From Torymus aiolomorphi (Eukaryota > Arthropoda > Insecta > Hymenoptera > Torymidae), in contig CM070873.1 in NCBI GenBank assembly GCA_036365515.1, positions 77,104,029 through 77,168,028 of the forward strand: DNA of 64,000 nt. Reading direction: 5' to 3'. Position numbers and translations under genes: made by a program. Under the pieces are notes generated by a model. The model saw only the letters and a program-made list of their open reading frames with translations, did not search any database and had not been told where the DNA came from. Shown piece by piece: positions 1-11,083 of the stretch. Every line of letters begins with the position of its first letter. The first letter of the stretch is position 1.

Positions 1-45
1 TGCACCCAACACGAGGCACTGTTGCTCTCAACTACGGATCACAAC

Positions 46-322
46 CAGTGATGGGCCCCCGGAGTTCGGAAACGGGAAATAATAACTAGAACTAGTTATT
101 TTCGATCAGTGCTAAGTTCAAGGCAGAGAATTTGCTTTAGTGAGTGGCCGAGTGTAAGCGCGACATTGCAATGTGTATTTCAGAGTCAGGTCAGGCTAGT
201 TAGGCTGGCCCTATCCCCATACTGCATTCTCAGCAAATTCTCTGCCTTGAGCCTAGCACTGGCTGAAAATAACTAGATCTAGTTTTTATTTCCCGTTTTC
301 GAACTCCGGGGGCCCATCACTG
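46..322. mobile_element. hAT-type MITE, 277 bp
   Basis: The ends are long inverted repeats of about 95 bp starting CAGTGATGGGCCCCC and closing GGGGGCCCATCACTG. The flanks are ATCACAAC (38-45) and ATCATAAC (323-330), an 8-bp target-site duplication with one mismatch. CAGTG-type ends plus an 8-bp TSD are the known signature of the hAT superfamily. There is no room for a transposase, so it is non-autonomous. Confidence 0.85.
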
Positions 323-344
323 ATCATAACCAGTGATGGTTTCA

Positions 345-559
345 CCAAAACTCTACGCTCATAGTTCGTGACGGATGGACTGGTGGCGCCATACGACGAC
401 TTGATGAGGAAATTAAAGCTCGAATTCTTCAATTGTCTTTTAGAGGCACAATTGCGCGAATTCAATCAGATTTACAAATTTTAATAATTGCATACGAGAT
501 AAATAGAACAGGAGGATGCCTGCACATTTTTTATTGTGAAAATAATCATTTTTTCTAAT
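345..559 (+). other. Unassigned open stretch, about 70 codons
   Basis: Reading in the frame of 358-559 gives an open stretch rich in charged residues (contains WTGGAIRRLDEEIKAR) that ends in TAA near 559. The same frame meets a TGA just upstream, near 333. I do not recognise the family. It may be the relic of another element or of a host exon into which the MITE at 46-322 inserted. Nothing supports expression. Confidence 0.2.
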
Positions 560-776
560 TTTCCATTATACACTGCTACCAATTTTGTGTAAAATATGCA
601 TGAATTCATGGGCTTATAGTTTCGATTTTACACAATTATTTGTATACAAATGACTGTTTAAAATAGGGAAATTCATATTTTACACAATTTTTGTGTAAAA
701 TAGGGATAAAACTTTTAAGAGTGTAAAAAATCAAGAATTAAAAATGCTAGTTTTTCGTAACAATAATATTTTTTAT
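560..776. other. AT-rich flank of hAT1, no gene
   Basis: AT-rich sequence with repeated, partly inverted TTTTGTGTAAAAT-type motifs. It is probably the 3' untranslated and terminal part of the hAT1 relic on the minus strand. No clear CAGTG-type end was found here. Confidence 0.3.
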
Positions 777-1454
777 TTATATAATAGGAATATCATCAAC
801 ATTTTCAATATTTTGAGACTGTGTTAACAAATTCAACATTAGTTCGCTGGGTTCGAAATTGGCGCAATTTCCCGAATTCTTAATGCATTGACTGGCTCCG
901 AGTAAAGCGTTTACCGTGCTTAAGAGCAGGTTATTACGAATCGGAGTTTTAATTTTGCTCCATGTTCGTTCAGGCTCAACATTACTAAGCGGTATTGTTA
1001 AAATGTGAAGAATGAACGATGTCAGTGTACGCAATAAATACTCTCCAGCTGGATTCATATAGTCATAGAGACCAAAATAGAAAGAACTAATTACTATATC
1101 CAGATCTCGTAAGTGAAGTGGCAAATCATCAATAAATATTAACTCATTCCATGAATTGACAATATCGTTTCTTTCATTTTCATTGTTAATCAAACCTGAG
1201 AATACTCGAACAATGTCGACAATGCAATCAGGATTATTTTGATGATAAGCTGGTAAAAGTGCGTTTACGGGGGCAATGCACTCTAGTACATCGTAATAAT
1301 TATTTTGTAAATTATTAAATCTATTTTTGATTTGTGTATAAAGACTTTTTAAAAAGTTGAGGCAGTTATTTTTGATGATAATTTTATGATCTGCGTTGAA
1401 TTCTGGGATATCGGGGGCATTAATAAAATTATTTGCTGCATGTCCTAAATTCAA
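777..1454 (-). pseudogene. hAT1 transposase, C-terminal part with dimerisation domain
   Basis: An open segment of 225 codons. Its last third (PLSNVEPERTWSKIKTPIRN, then a leucine-rich NALLGA stretch) matches the pattern of the hAT C-terminal dimerisation domain, where a conserved S/N..ER.(F/W)S.(I/V)K motif precedes a helix. In the family this part mediates transposase oligomerisation and completes the RNase H-like fold. The ATG at 1454 is probably not a true start, because the frame stays open a little upstream. AT-rich DNA that may be an old intron separates it from the next piece at 1648. Confidence 0.75.
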
Positions 1455-1647
1455 ATTGTCTAAACCAACAAATTGATTTATATTAATATGATATAAATAT
1501 ATAATATATGATTATTTATATTAATATTATATTTGTTATTATTATTTTTATTTATATGATTAATATCAGCTGGAGAATTTTCAGCTACGTAATTGCTATT
1601 AAGAAACAGTGCGGCTGCCTGTTTAAAGAGCATACTTAAAACCAATT
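1455..1647. other. AT-rich spacer between hAT1 coding pieces
   Basis: Very AT-rich (TATATTAATAT runs). It may be an intron or decayed coding sequence of hAT1. No other feature seen. Confidence 0.3.
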
Positions 1648-2252
1648 TTATTTTGTGTAAAATAATATCCTTTCTCTGAAAAAACTTATTGCAATATTTA
1701 TTTTATACAAAATAAAATTGAGAAATAAAAGATAACATTTATCAGCTTTCGAATTAAAAAATTCGAAGATGGGAGCAACATTAGCAATGTTTTCTACGTG
1801 GTAAGGATCTGTAAAATAAAGGGTTAAAGGGTCCCTCTGTTCGATCAACCTGGCGACGCAAGCTTTCAGAGATAACCAACGGGTACTCGATGGACTCAAA
1901 ATTTTTTGGATTTCAGCGTCTAAATAAACTTGAAACTCTATTAGAGAATGCTGCCGTTGAGGTGATCGGCTAAAATAATAATATATTTTTGAAGACATTG
2001 ATACTATATCACTGGGCAATTCTTTAATCGCATTTTGTCCGCATAAATGGACCGAATGGCTCGGGCATTTCACAATAATCATACCGGGGAAATTTTGCCG
2101 GAAACGTGACGCAAAAAAGTTATTTCGCCCCATCATAGTACTGCAGCCGTCTGAGCAAAAGACAGATACATTATTCAGTGGAATATTTCTTGTCCTAAAC
2201 GAGTCCATTATCAATTGGTAAAGGCGTTCGGCATTAACCTGGTGATTATTAT
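1648..2252 (-). pseudogene. hAT1 transposase, central catalytic region
   Basis: Contains VFCSDGCSTMMGRNN, matching the hAT pattern of an aspartate in a .D...NM.G context, then CPSHSVHLCGQNA (the conserved C.AH.L.L motif of the family) and the SSTRWLSL motif. These belong to the RNase H-like catalytic core, which cuts and joins transposon ends. The reading continues a few codons upstream of the ATG at 2214 to the BEL1 insertion point. Coding resumes on the far side of BEL1 at 16544. The 3' end runs into AT-rich non-coding sequence. The fragment cannot be functional. Confidence 0.75.
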
Positions 2253-2430
2253 AGTTGGGAATTCAGCATAAAATGCTAGACGCCGAGAGCGTTTCCCTCT
2301 CCTCCGGCCTTCTACACATGTTGAGACTGCACAACGGCAGACTCAATAAATTCACCATCTTATCTCTACACGAAAGCCTTTTCATTTTTCGAACCTCTAC
2401 AGTCCACCATCCTTCATACATCACAAAACA
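2253..2430 (+). repeat. BEL1 5' LTR, internally deleted (178 bp)
   Basis: Matches the 3' LTR at 16215-16538 at both ends. It lacks about 146 internal bases after CTTCTACACAT, near 2319. It begins AGTTGGGAATTC where the 3' copy has TGTTGGGAATTC, so the terminal T is mutated. It ends CACAAAACA. An AATAAA-like stretch (CTCAATAAATTC) lies near 2341. The deleted part is the GC-rich half that would probably hold the promoter. Confidence 0.88.
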
Positions 2431-2432
2431 TT

Positions 2433-2450
2433 TGGTCCTTCAAGCCGGAT
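2433..2450 (+). promoter_or_regulatory. BEL1 primer-binding site, tRNA-Tyr type
   Basis: TGGTCCTTCAAGCCGGAT lies two bases after the 5' LTR. It is complementary, with one mismatch, to the 3' end of animal tRNA-Tyr as I remember it (TCCGGCTCGAAGGA plus CCA). BEL2 has the perfect version. This is where tRNA primes minus-strand DNA synthesis. Confidence 0.8.
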
Positions 2451-3961
2451 CGTGGGAGCATCGCCATGGCCACAGCGAGGAGAACCTTTTTTACTATGCC
2501 CTACGTCTACTCTCGAGTGGCGTAGGACTAGTCTCTTCTCTTTCTTCTCTTCCAGGTACGCATCAAAGTGTTCGTGGTCGTGAGTGCCGATTAAAGTTAG
2601 CTTGCTCGCTTGCTAACTTCGCGCGTACGTTGCTGTCTCTCTCTTTCGTTTAACGCCGTCGCGCACTCGGAAGCCACCTTCTAAGGCTTCCGAAGGGAAA
2701 TAGCACATCAATTGCTATTTTCCTCATTTCTGCAAACGCGTCGGAGTGCGTCGCTAACGACTCCAAGACGTCGCCAAGAACGTGCGCTGTAAAGCCAGCT
2801 CTAGAATCATCGCGTTCCTACGATGATCGGCGGTTCTAGAATCATCGCTTTTACGATGATCAGCCATCTTGTTGTAGCCAAGAGCAACAAGTGGCATTTC
2901 TGTTAAGAAGCGTGCGTCGCTGACCAGCTTCAATCCGCCAAGAGTGATTGGCAGCCATTTTGTCGTACTTAAAGCAACAAGTGGCAAGTTCCTCATCAGA
3001 GCCACGGTTAAACCAGCTCTAGAATCATCGCCATCGTACGATGATCATCTAATCGTTGCCGGCTAGTGCAACGAGTCGAAGCGGGGTTCACGCCCCTCAA
3101 TTCACGGACCACCTGCGTGCCGCGTACACGCTACGGGGCTCACACCAGTCAAGACACGGAGTACCCGCGTGCAGCTTGCGCTACGGGGTCTACACCAGTC
3201 TATCCAAGGACTACCACAGGAAGCGAACGGATACATCGATCGTCCTAATACTTGGACCTAAGTGTCGTTCCAATTTATTTGATCTAGTCTTTTCTAATAG
3301 TATCTATAATTTAGAACCTTGGCCTATTTTGATTGAACTTGATGTCATTTCACTTGAACTTGGGGAACTTGACCTTATAAAGTTTGAACTTGGTCTTATC
3401 TAGGCTGAACTTGGTATTTATTAGTCTGAACTTGGGATTATCTCACTTGAACTTGGTGAACTTGCCCTTATTTAGTTTGAACTTGGAATATTTTTATCTG
3501 AACTTGGGAATTACATCACTGCCGAGTTTGAACTTGGGTGGAATTACTTATAATTGCGATTTACTTATGTGACTTGACCTTGCAGTTGTATTGCTGCCTG
3601 CCGATACTTCATTTTGACTGCAACAACTTCGACTGCTGGTCAACACCTGGATGCTTTCCTGATTCAGTTGCTGACTATTCTGCAGGGAGTCGCTGAATTC
3701 ATCGCCTGCAGTTACTTCTCTTCGAACTTACAGTCAACGTGGTGAATCAGCATCTGATTTGCCGTGGGAGCTTCCGCAGCCACAGTCAACGACACACCTT
3801 TCTACGCATATTAGCATAAGTATTGTAATTTAGCTTAAGTCTTAGCTGTAAGAAATTGCCTTTACTCTAATACTACCATCGGGGAAATAGTAGAGTAACT
3901 TACTAGTTCACTCAGATTAAATAGTCAAATTCGTTACTAGTCCAATTATTTTGATCTCAAA
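2451..3961 (+). repeat. BEL1 leader with internal repeats
   Basis: A long untranslated leader between primer site and gag. 2760-3050 holds repeated CTAGAATCATCGC-type motifs. 3080-3215 has short repeats built on ACGCTACGGGGCTCACACCAG, also present in the BEL2 leader. 3310-3545 has about eleven copies of a TGAACTTGG motif at irregular spacing, not seen in BEL2. A CAGGTACGCATC motif near 2553 looks like a splice donor and is conserved in BEL2. No coding region is supported here. Confidence 0.6.
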
Positions 3962-4248
3962 ATGGAGGAGTTTCATGCTAAGCAGATGGCGCTTCAAGTT
4001 AAAATTGCAAATGCCTTTAAAAATTTCCAATCTAAGGGTAAAGATAACCTGACGAAAGGTTATGCAGAATCGCGTTTAGCCGGACTTGAAGCAAATTATA
4101 CGACTTTTCGTGAGAATCACGAGAAACTCATGCTCATTGAAGGTCTTGATAAAAAACATGCCTATTTTACAACTAATCTCTGTGATCTGGTTGAGAATAG
4201 TTTCTACGACCGCAGAGGAGATTTTCTTGACTTCCTAGAAGCTATTAA
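3962..4248 (+). pseudogene. BEL1 gag, N-terminal part
   Basis: Starts with ATG at 3962 and runs open for 96 codons, with a charged helical N-terminus, to the TTAA at 4245-4248, where a 6.8-kb element interrupts it. BEL2 gag is clearly similar (shared AYFxTxLCDLVExSFY pattern near residue 70). The codons of the same frame resume at 11084. Gag is the structural protein of the cytoplasmic particle. Confidence 0.82.
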
Positions 4249-4395
4249 GGGGGTGTCAAACTCCATTCTGCGATTTGACCGACCCATAGGTCGGTAAGGT
4301 AGGAAGTACATACTATTGATGAAATATGACACAAGCGCCATCTCTGGAAAATCGTAATAGATTTTAACATAGATGGCGCTACATATTTCAAAAAT

Positions 4396-4895
4396 ATTAA
4401 AGATACGCGTTTTTTTATTACAAACAATTGTACGTATTTCGCGTATACGTATTTCTTTTTATAATTAATTATCCGTATTTTGCGTATACGCATTTTTATT
4501 GTTAATAATAGTGCGTATTTCACATATATACGCATATTTATTACAAATAATTTTGCGCATTTCGCCTATACGCATTTTATAATAAATAATTTGGTGTATT
4601 TCGCCGATACACATATTTTATTCTAAATTATGCGTATTTCGCTTATACGCACTTCTCAGTGTTATCAATTGTGCGCATTTCGCCTATACGCATTTTATAA
4701 TAAATAATTTGGTGTATTTCGCCTGTACACATGTTTTATTATAAATAATTATGCGTATTTCGCTTATACGCACTTTTCAGTGTTATTAATTGTGCGCATT
4801 TCGCCTATACGCATTTTATAATAAATAATTTGGTGTATTTCGCCTATACACATGTTTTATTATAAATAATTATGCGTATTTCGCCTATACACATT
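4396..4895. repeat. Minisatellite of palindromic GCGTATTTCGCNTATACGC units
   Basis: About eleven units of about 40 bp, each with a short palindromic core (for example GCGTATTTCGCTTATACGC) separated by AT-rich TTTTATAATAAATAATT spacers. From about 4610 the units form a longer period of about 119 bp. Near 4330-4375 there is also a short inverted pair, AGCGCCATCT and AGATGGCGCT. Confidence 0.8.
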
Positions 4896-4999
4896 TCTTA
4901 TAATAATGAGATGCAGATTCATCACTTTATTATATAGTCTCAGTTATTATTGACATTTCAAAATTCAGGACGTCGCCTCGCATGATTGCAAATGCTTTC

Positions 5000-5890
5000 T
5001 TAAAAATTGTAGTGCGCTTCGTACGTTTTTGTGTCCCGGTGAAGGGACAGATCGGATGCGAGGTCTAGGTGTTTAGATGGCTGATGATGGGAGTCCGGGT
5101 TATGCGCTCCATAGGTTTTTGTACCCAGGTGTTGAGACAGCTCGATTACGAGGTCTAGCTGTTCCAGGTGGACGGTGATAGAGTGTAAGTGATGCGTTCC
5201 GAAGATTTTTGTGTCCAGATGTCGGAACAGATCGTATGCGAGGTCTGAGCGTTCCAGGTGGACGATGATGGAGTTTACGTGATGCGCTCCGTAGGTTTTT
5301 GTGTCTAGAGACCAAGACAAATCGAATGCGAGGTCTAGGTGTTTCAGATGGCCGATGATGGAGTTCGGGTAGTGCGCTTCGTAGGTTTTTGAGTCCAGGT
5401 GTCGGGACAGCTCGAATGCGAGGTCTAGCTGTTCCAGGCGGCTGATGATACGCTTCGTAGACTTTTGTGTCCAGGTGTTTTGACAGATCGGATGCGAGGT
5501 CTAGGTGTTCCAGACGGCCGATAATGGAGTTCGGGTAGTGCGCTCCGTAGGTTTTTGTGTCCAGGTGAAGGGACAGGTCGGATGCGAGGTCTAGGTGTTG
5601 CAGATGGCCGGTGATGTAATCCGGGTGATGCGCTCTGAAGGTTTCTGTGTCCAGGTGTCGGGACAGATCGGATGCGAGGTTTAGGCGTTCCAGGTAGCCG
5701 ATGATGGAGTTTACGTGAAGCGCTCCATAGGTTTTTGTGTCCAGAGGCCAGGACAAATCGAATGCGAGGTCTAGGTGTTCCAGATGGTCGATGAGTCCGG
5801 GTAGTGCGCTCCGTAGGTTTTTGTGTCCAGGTGAAGGGACAGGTCGGATGCGAGGTCTAGGTGTTTAGATGGCCGATGATGGAGTCCAAT
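5000..5890. repeat. 90-bp tandem array, about 10 units
   Basis: Units recur every ~90 bp (for example at 5112, 5204, 5293, 5383, 5548, 5638, 5728 and 5816) and carry a core like TAGGTTTTTGTGTCCAGGTG followed by GGACAGATCGGATGCGAGGT. One unit near 5440 is shortened. Because 90 is a multiple of three, two minus-strand frames stay open over long stretches (up to 218 codons, 5100-5756) as 30-residue repeats. I treat these as by-products of the repeat, not as genes. Confidence 0.85.
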
Positions 5891-6952
5891 TTAATATTAT
5901 GATTTTCAAAATATTACCTGCATCTGAAATTTTGTGGCACAGTACTGCACTTTTTTGTACATATTCTGGATATAGTTTACAAAATTTCTACCAAGAGATA
6001 GTTTAGATTTGGTTTTTATTTTTTTGGTTGAGGGTTTAATTGTTTATTGAAATTTAAACAAATTTCAATCTATTTAGTTTTTTATGAACAAAAAATGTTC
6101 CTCAAATTTTAGGTCGATATTTGCAAAAATAAAAAAGCTATGCAATATTGAAAATTCAATTTTTTTGCAATTTTTGGTTAAAATCCAAGTTTATTCATTT
6201 TTTAACTGAAAATCTTGAAACTTTTTGTATAGTACATTGATTGGCAAAAGGTTTGAATTTTTTCTGTAGAATGTGCCAGTATTTATTTTATGACCCTTTT
6301 TGAAAGTCTCTGATTGGCTGCTTCTTAGTATACCTTCATCAAAGGATATTGAGGCTGCGGCCAAATATTCTTTATTCGACAAATTTTTTTTGTATTCTTC
6401 TTCGAAAACCCTTCAAAATGCTTTTTTTGATCAATACTGGCCGAGCAAAGGGAAAAAAGTGACAATTTTTTGAAATATCAAGAAAAATCCATAATTTCAA
6501 TTTTTGATAACATGATTAATGAAACTGAATATTATTCATACATCTTATGGCATGGACCGTACCACTGAATTTTGTTAGAGCATCAAATAGAACATTAGAA
6601 ATATCTATTTTCAATAATATTAGGCTTACACAATAAGCAATACCTAATTATACAAGATAAAGTCCAAATCCGAAGTGAAATGCTTACTCGAGTCTGGCAC
6701 AGGAGATCAAACTATATTTATATACACCTTCGCTCTCACTTCTACGATATGTTTGTTTAGCTGATGTCTTCAGGACGTGGTAGTTGTGTTGGCTGCCCTG
6801 GAGGAGAGTAGAATTATATGAAGACGTGTTGTCTTCTGCAGGAGCTCTTCGCCTAGGGCAAAACAGAATATATTAATAAAGTGTTAAGCAGTATAGGAAT
6901 GAGGATAGCAGTATCGACCTGCCAGAAACAGAGGGAGTAGATAGATGGAAAG
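5891..6952. other. AT-rich sequence without gene
   Basis: AT-rich, with T and A runs up to about 6540 and more mixed sequence after 6650. A 63-codon minus-strand frame at 6191-6382 has no recognisable domain. Nothing else supported. Confidence 0.4.
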
Positions 6953-9900
6953 TTAAGATATCTGTAGAAAATGGAAAGGGTCTTTGGAATGAAAAGTCGA
7001 AAAAGTGCATGTGCATTTCCAACTAAGACCTCATCACCCTCGCTTAAAGTTTACCAGAATGTTAACACACAATCCAATACATGTTGAGGCATTGTATATT
7101 AAATTTTAGATCTTTTCAATCAGCCAGTGTAGGCGAAATAACTTTTTTCTTGAACATTTCTTAAAAAGAGCATACAAATTGCAATATCTCCACACTTGCT
7201 AATTATTTAGATTTGAAACTTGATAAACAATATCCCTCAGCATGTATTACATAGTGTGTGTAAAGTTTGAAATATTTGTAGAGAATGGAAAGGGATCTTT
7301 GAAATGAAAAGTCGAAAAAGCGCGTGTACATTTCCAATGTAGACCTCCTCACCCTCGCTTAAAGTTTATGAGAATGTTTACACACAATCCAGTACATGCT
7401 GAGGCATTGTATATTAGGTTTCAGATCTACTCAATCAGCCAGTTTGGAGGAAATTACTTTTCTTTCTTAAAAATTTCCTGAAAAAGCACAAAAATTGCAA
7501 TATCTCCAGACTTGCTAATTATGTAGATCTGAAACTTGATAAACCGTCCCTCAGCATGTATGCCATTATGTATGGAAAGTTTAAGATACTTGTAGGGAAT
7601 GGAACGGGATCTTTGGAACGAATTGTCGAAAAGCCGCATGTGCATTTGCGACAAAAACCTCCTCACACTTTCTCATAGTTTACCAGAATGTTCTCACACA
7701 ATGCAATGCATGCTGAGGCATTGCATATTGAGTTTCAGATATACTCCATCAGTCAGCTTGGAGGAAATGACTTTTCTTTCTTAAAAATTTCCTGAAAAAG
7801 CACAAAAATTGCAATATCTCCAGATTTGCTATTTATGTAGATCTGAAACTTGATAAACTGTCCCTCAGCATATATTGCACGGTGTGTGTAAAGTTTAAGA
7901 TATGTTGAGAGAATGGAAAGGGATCTTTGGACTGAGAAGTCGAAAAAGCGCAAGTGCATTTCCAACTAAGACCTCCTGATCATTGCTCAAAGCTTACCAG
8001 AATGTTAACACGCAATGCAATACATGTTAAGGCATTGTATATTAAATTTTAGATCTTTTCAATCAGCCAGTGTACGGGAAATAACTTTTTTTCTTGAACA
8101 TTTCTTAAAAAGAGCATACAAATTGCAATATCTCCACACTTGCTAATTATTTAGATCTGAAAGTTGATAAACAATACCTCAGCATGTGTTACATAGTGTG
8201 TGTAAAGTTTGAAATATTTATAGAGAATGGAAAGGGATCTTTGAAATGAAAAGTCGAAAAAGCGCGTGTGCATTTCCAATGTAGACCTCCTCACCCTCGC
8301 TTAAAGTGTGTGAGAATGTTTACACACAATCCAGTACATACTGAGGCATTGTATATTAGGTTTCAGATCTATTCAATCAGCCAGTTTGGAGGAAATTACT
8401 TTTCTTTCTTAAAAATTTCCTGAAAAAGCACAAAAATTGCAATATCTCCAGACTTACTAATTATGTACATCTGAAACTTGATAAACTGTCCCTCAGCATG
8501 TATTCCATTATGTATGGAAAGTTTAAGATACTTGTAGGGAATGGAACGGGATCTTTGGAACGAATTGTCGAAAAGCCGCATGTGCATTTACGACAAAAAC
8601 CTCCTCACACTTTCTCATAGTTTACCAGAATGTTCTCACACAATGCAATGCATGCTGAGGCATTGCATATTGAGTTTCAGATATACTCCATCAGCCAGTA
8701 TGGAGGAAATGACTTTTCTTTCTTAAAAATTTCCTGAAAAAGCACAAAAATTGCAATATCTCCAGATTTGCTATTTATGTAGATCTGTAACTTGATAAAC
8801 TGTCCCTCAGCATATATTGCACGGTGTGTGTAAAGTTTAAGATATGTTGAGAGAATGGAAAGGGATCTTTGGACTGAAAAGTCGAAAAAGCGCAAGTGCA
8901 TTTCCAACTAAGACCTCCTGACCATTGCTCAAAGCTTACCAGAATGTTAACACGCAATGCAATACATGTTAAGGCATTGTATATTAAATTTTAGATCTTT
9001 TCAATCAGCCAGTGTACGGGAAATAACTTTTTTTCTTGAACATTTCTTAAAAAGAGCATACAAATTGCAATATCTCCACACTTGCTAATTATTTAGATCT
9101 GAAAGTTGATAAACAATACCTCAGCATGTGTTACATAGTGTGTGTAAAGTTTGAAATATTTGTAGAGAATGGAAAGGGATCTTTGAAATGAAAAGTCGAA
9201 AAAGCGCGTGTGCATTTCCAATGTAGACCTCCTCACCCTCGCTTAAAGTGTGTGAGAATGTTTACACACAATCCAGTACATACTGAGGCATTGTATATTA
9301 GGTTTCAGATCTATTCAATCAGCCACTTTGGAGGAAATTACTTTTCTTTCTTAAAAATTTCCTGAAAAAGCACAAAAATTGCAATATCTCCAGACTTACT
9401 AATTATGTAGATCTGAAACTTGATAAACTGTCCCTCAGCATGTATTCCATTATGTATGGAAAGTTTAAGATACTTGTAGGGAATGGAAAGGGATCTTTGG
9501 AACGAAATGTCAAAAAGCCGCATGTGCATTTGCGACAAAAACCTCCTCACTCTTTCTCATAGTTTACCAGAATGTTCTCACACAATGCAATGCATGATGA
9601 GGCACTGTATATTAAATTTAGATCTTTTCAATCAGCCAGTGTAGGGGAAATAACTTTTTTACTTGAACATTTCTTAAAAAGAGCATACAAATTGCAATAT
9701 CTCCTCACTTGCTAATTATTTAGATCTTAAACTTGATAAACAGTCCCTCAGTATGTATTACATAGTGTGTGTAAAGTTTGAAATATTTGTAGAGAATGGA
9801 AAGGGATCTTTGAAATGAAAAGTCGAAAAAGCGCGTGTGCATTTCCAAGGTAGACCTCCTCATCCTCGCTTAAAGTTTATGAGAATGTTTACACACAATC

Positions 9901-10070
9901 CAGTACATGCTGAGGCATTGTATATTAGATTTCAGATCTACTCAATCAGCGAGTTTGGAGGAAATGACTTTTCTTGAAAATATTTTGAAAAATACACAGA
10001 AAATGCAGTATCTCCACACTTGCTGATTATTTAGATCTGTAATCTTTGGAATGAAAAGTCGAAAAAGCGC
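6953..10070. repeat. ~315-bp satellite array with three-unit higher-order repeat (~945 bp)
   Basis: About ten units of about 313-316 bp, each with GAATGGAAAGGGATCTTTG, AAAAGTCGAAAAAGCGC, a CTCAGCATGTATT stretch and TTGCAATATCTCCA. Three unit types alternate. The type with GGAACGAATTGTCGAAAAG recurs at about 7613, 8558 and, as a near match, 9500. The type with GACTGARAAGTCGAAAAAG recurs at about 7931 and 8873. Short open frames repeat with the array and are not genes. The array ends at a shortened unit near 10060. Confidence 0.88.
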
Positions 10071-10085
10071 ATCAAATCTATAGTT

Positions 10086-10331
10086 GGCCGTTGTTATTTA
10101 TACGCCAGATTGCTAGATAGGTATATCTATATATACGTAAAACCTAACCTTCAATTTTCTTTAGCCGAAGAATTGACGCTTGATTAAAGAAAAAAATAGG
10201 CAAGGATTGACGCTTGACTAAAGAAATAATAGTCCCTTCCATCTCAGACTTTCAAAACAGTGATATTTACACGTTTCTAAGTGGGTTATAGGTTATTTGT
10301 ACGACAGATCTGTCGTACAAATAACAACGCC
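10086..10331. mobile_element. Small fold-back element (probable MITE)
   Basis: GGCCGTTGTTATTTATACG at the left is matched in inverted form by CGTACAAATAACAACGCC at the right. The right end carries a perfect 34-bp palindrome at 10292-10325, centred on AGATCT. No target-site duplication was settled. Confidence 0.5.
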
Positions 10332-10359
10332 GTAAAATAAATAAATTCTTGAATGACTT

Positions 10360-10745
10360 ACTTTTCTGTCTTACGGCGGGGCCAAGTCCAAGCGGCACGG
10401 TCCCTTGGGTGTGCACGCACACGGTGCGGTACGGACGCTACGGTCTGCGAGGTGGGCGGCTGATGCGGCGCTCCAGGCTGCGCCGTCTGCGAGCGGTCCA
10501 GGCGACAGGCACACCGATGACACGTCGATTAGCAATGGATAGAGGAGGGCACAGGTGGCGAAGGTGGCGGCGGAGGTGGTGGCGGCAACACGGGACCGCC
10601 TCCCGGAGGGCCTAGGCCCAGGCATCGGCGATGGACTGATGGCTCAGCTGTGCTGCAGCCAGCAGCGCATGCGCGTACACACACGGGCAAGGCGCGCGCC
10701 GCTGGCCGCTGCCGTCGCTGCCGTCGCCGACTCGCGAATCTCGCG
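10360..10745. other. GC-rich island inside the TTAA element
   Basis: About 385 bp of GC-rich, CpG-rich sequence (GGCGGCGGAGGTGGTGGCGG and similar) in otherwise AT-rich DNA. Open frames on both strands follow from high GC and encode low-complexity R/G/P/A-rich products. It could be a captured promoter or exon from elsewhere. Nothing identifies a source. Confidence 0.5.
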
Positions 10746-10794
10746 ATGCTACATATTACCCATATGGTACAATAATCTTTTTTTTTAATATTAT

Positions 10795-10997
10795 GCATAA
10801 TCATGAGTGCATTGCCCTCCGTAATGACATTATGAATCATTCTGCAAAGTTTCACGTCGATATTTTAAGGCATCTGAGAATGGCATTTGAACGAAATTTT
10901 CGTTCAAATGCCATTCTTAGACGCTTTTGAATATTGACTTGGCATTTTGCAGAATGATTAATAATGTAATTACGGAGGGCAATGCACTCATTATTTT
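10795..10997. mobile_element. Palindromic fold-back element, ~200 bp
   Basis: The left arm (GTGCATTGCCCTCCGTAATG and on) is repeated in inverted order at the right (ATTACGGAGGGCAATGCAC). The centre is the near-perfect hairpin GAATGGCATTTGAACGAAA / TTTCGTTCAAATGCCATTC at about 10878-10917. It lies near the right end of the TTAA element. Confidence 0.7.
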
Positions 10998-11083
10998 TCA
11001 TATATCGTTATATTTTTTTTTTTCTATTAAAAACAATATATTTTTTGCTCGGTCGGTAAAAATTGAGTTTGACACCCCCTTAA

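Larger units (their letters stand above)
4249..11079. mobile_element. 6.8-kb TTAA-flanked non-autonomous element carrying satellite arrays
   Basis: Terminal inverted repeats GGGGGTGTCAAACTC and GAGTTTGACACCCCC (15 of 15) followed by a weaker CCGACC match. TTAA lies on both sides (4245-4248 and 11080-11083). The BEL1 gag frame continues across the site if the insert and one TTAA are left out, so both borders are firm. Inside are a short palindromic minisatellite, a 90-bp array, a 315-bp array with higher-order structure, small fold-backs and a GC-rich patch. No transposase was found. TTAA targets are known for piggyBac and Kolobok; the GGGGGTGT end fits neither clearly from memory. Confidence 0.85.

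Noticed and set aside
2255..2653. 132-codon plus-strand frame over the BEL1 5' LTR
   Set aside because: It crosses the LTR, primer site and leader. The same LTR bases at 16215 give another unrelated frame.
7454..9550. Families of ~60-76-codon frames on both strands
   Set aside because: They recur with the 315-bp satellite period in matching positions and are repeat shadows.
10349..10855. Several Arg/Gly/Pro-rich open frames on both strands
   Set aside because: High GC removes stop codons. No domain, start context or homology cue supports a gene.
4249..11079. CRISPR array or prokaryotic origin for the tandem repeats
   Set aside because: Units are contiguous or satellite-like with no unique spacers, and the whole window is eukaryotic transposon DNA.
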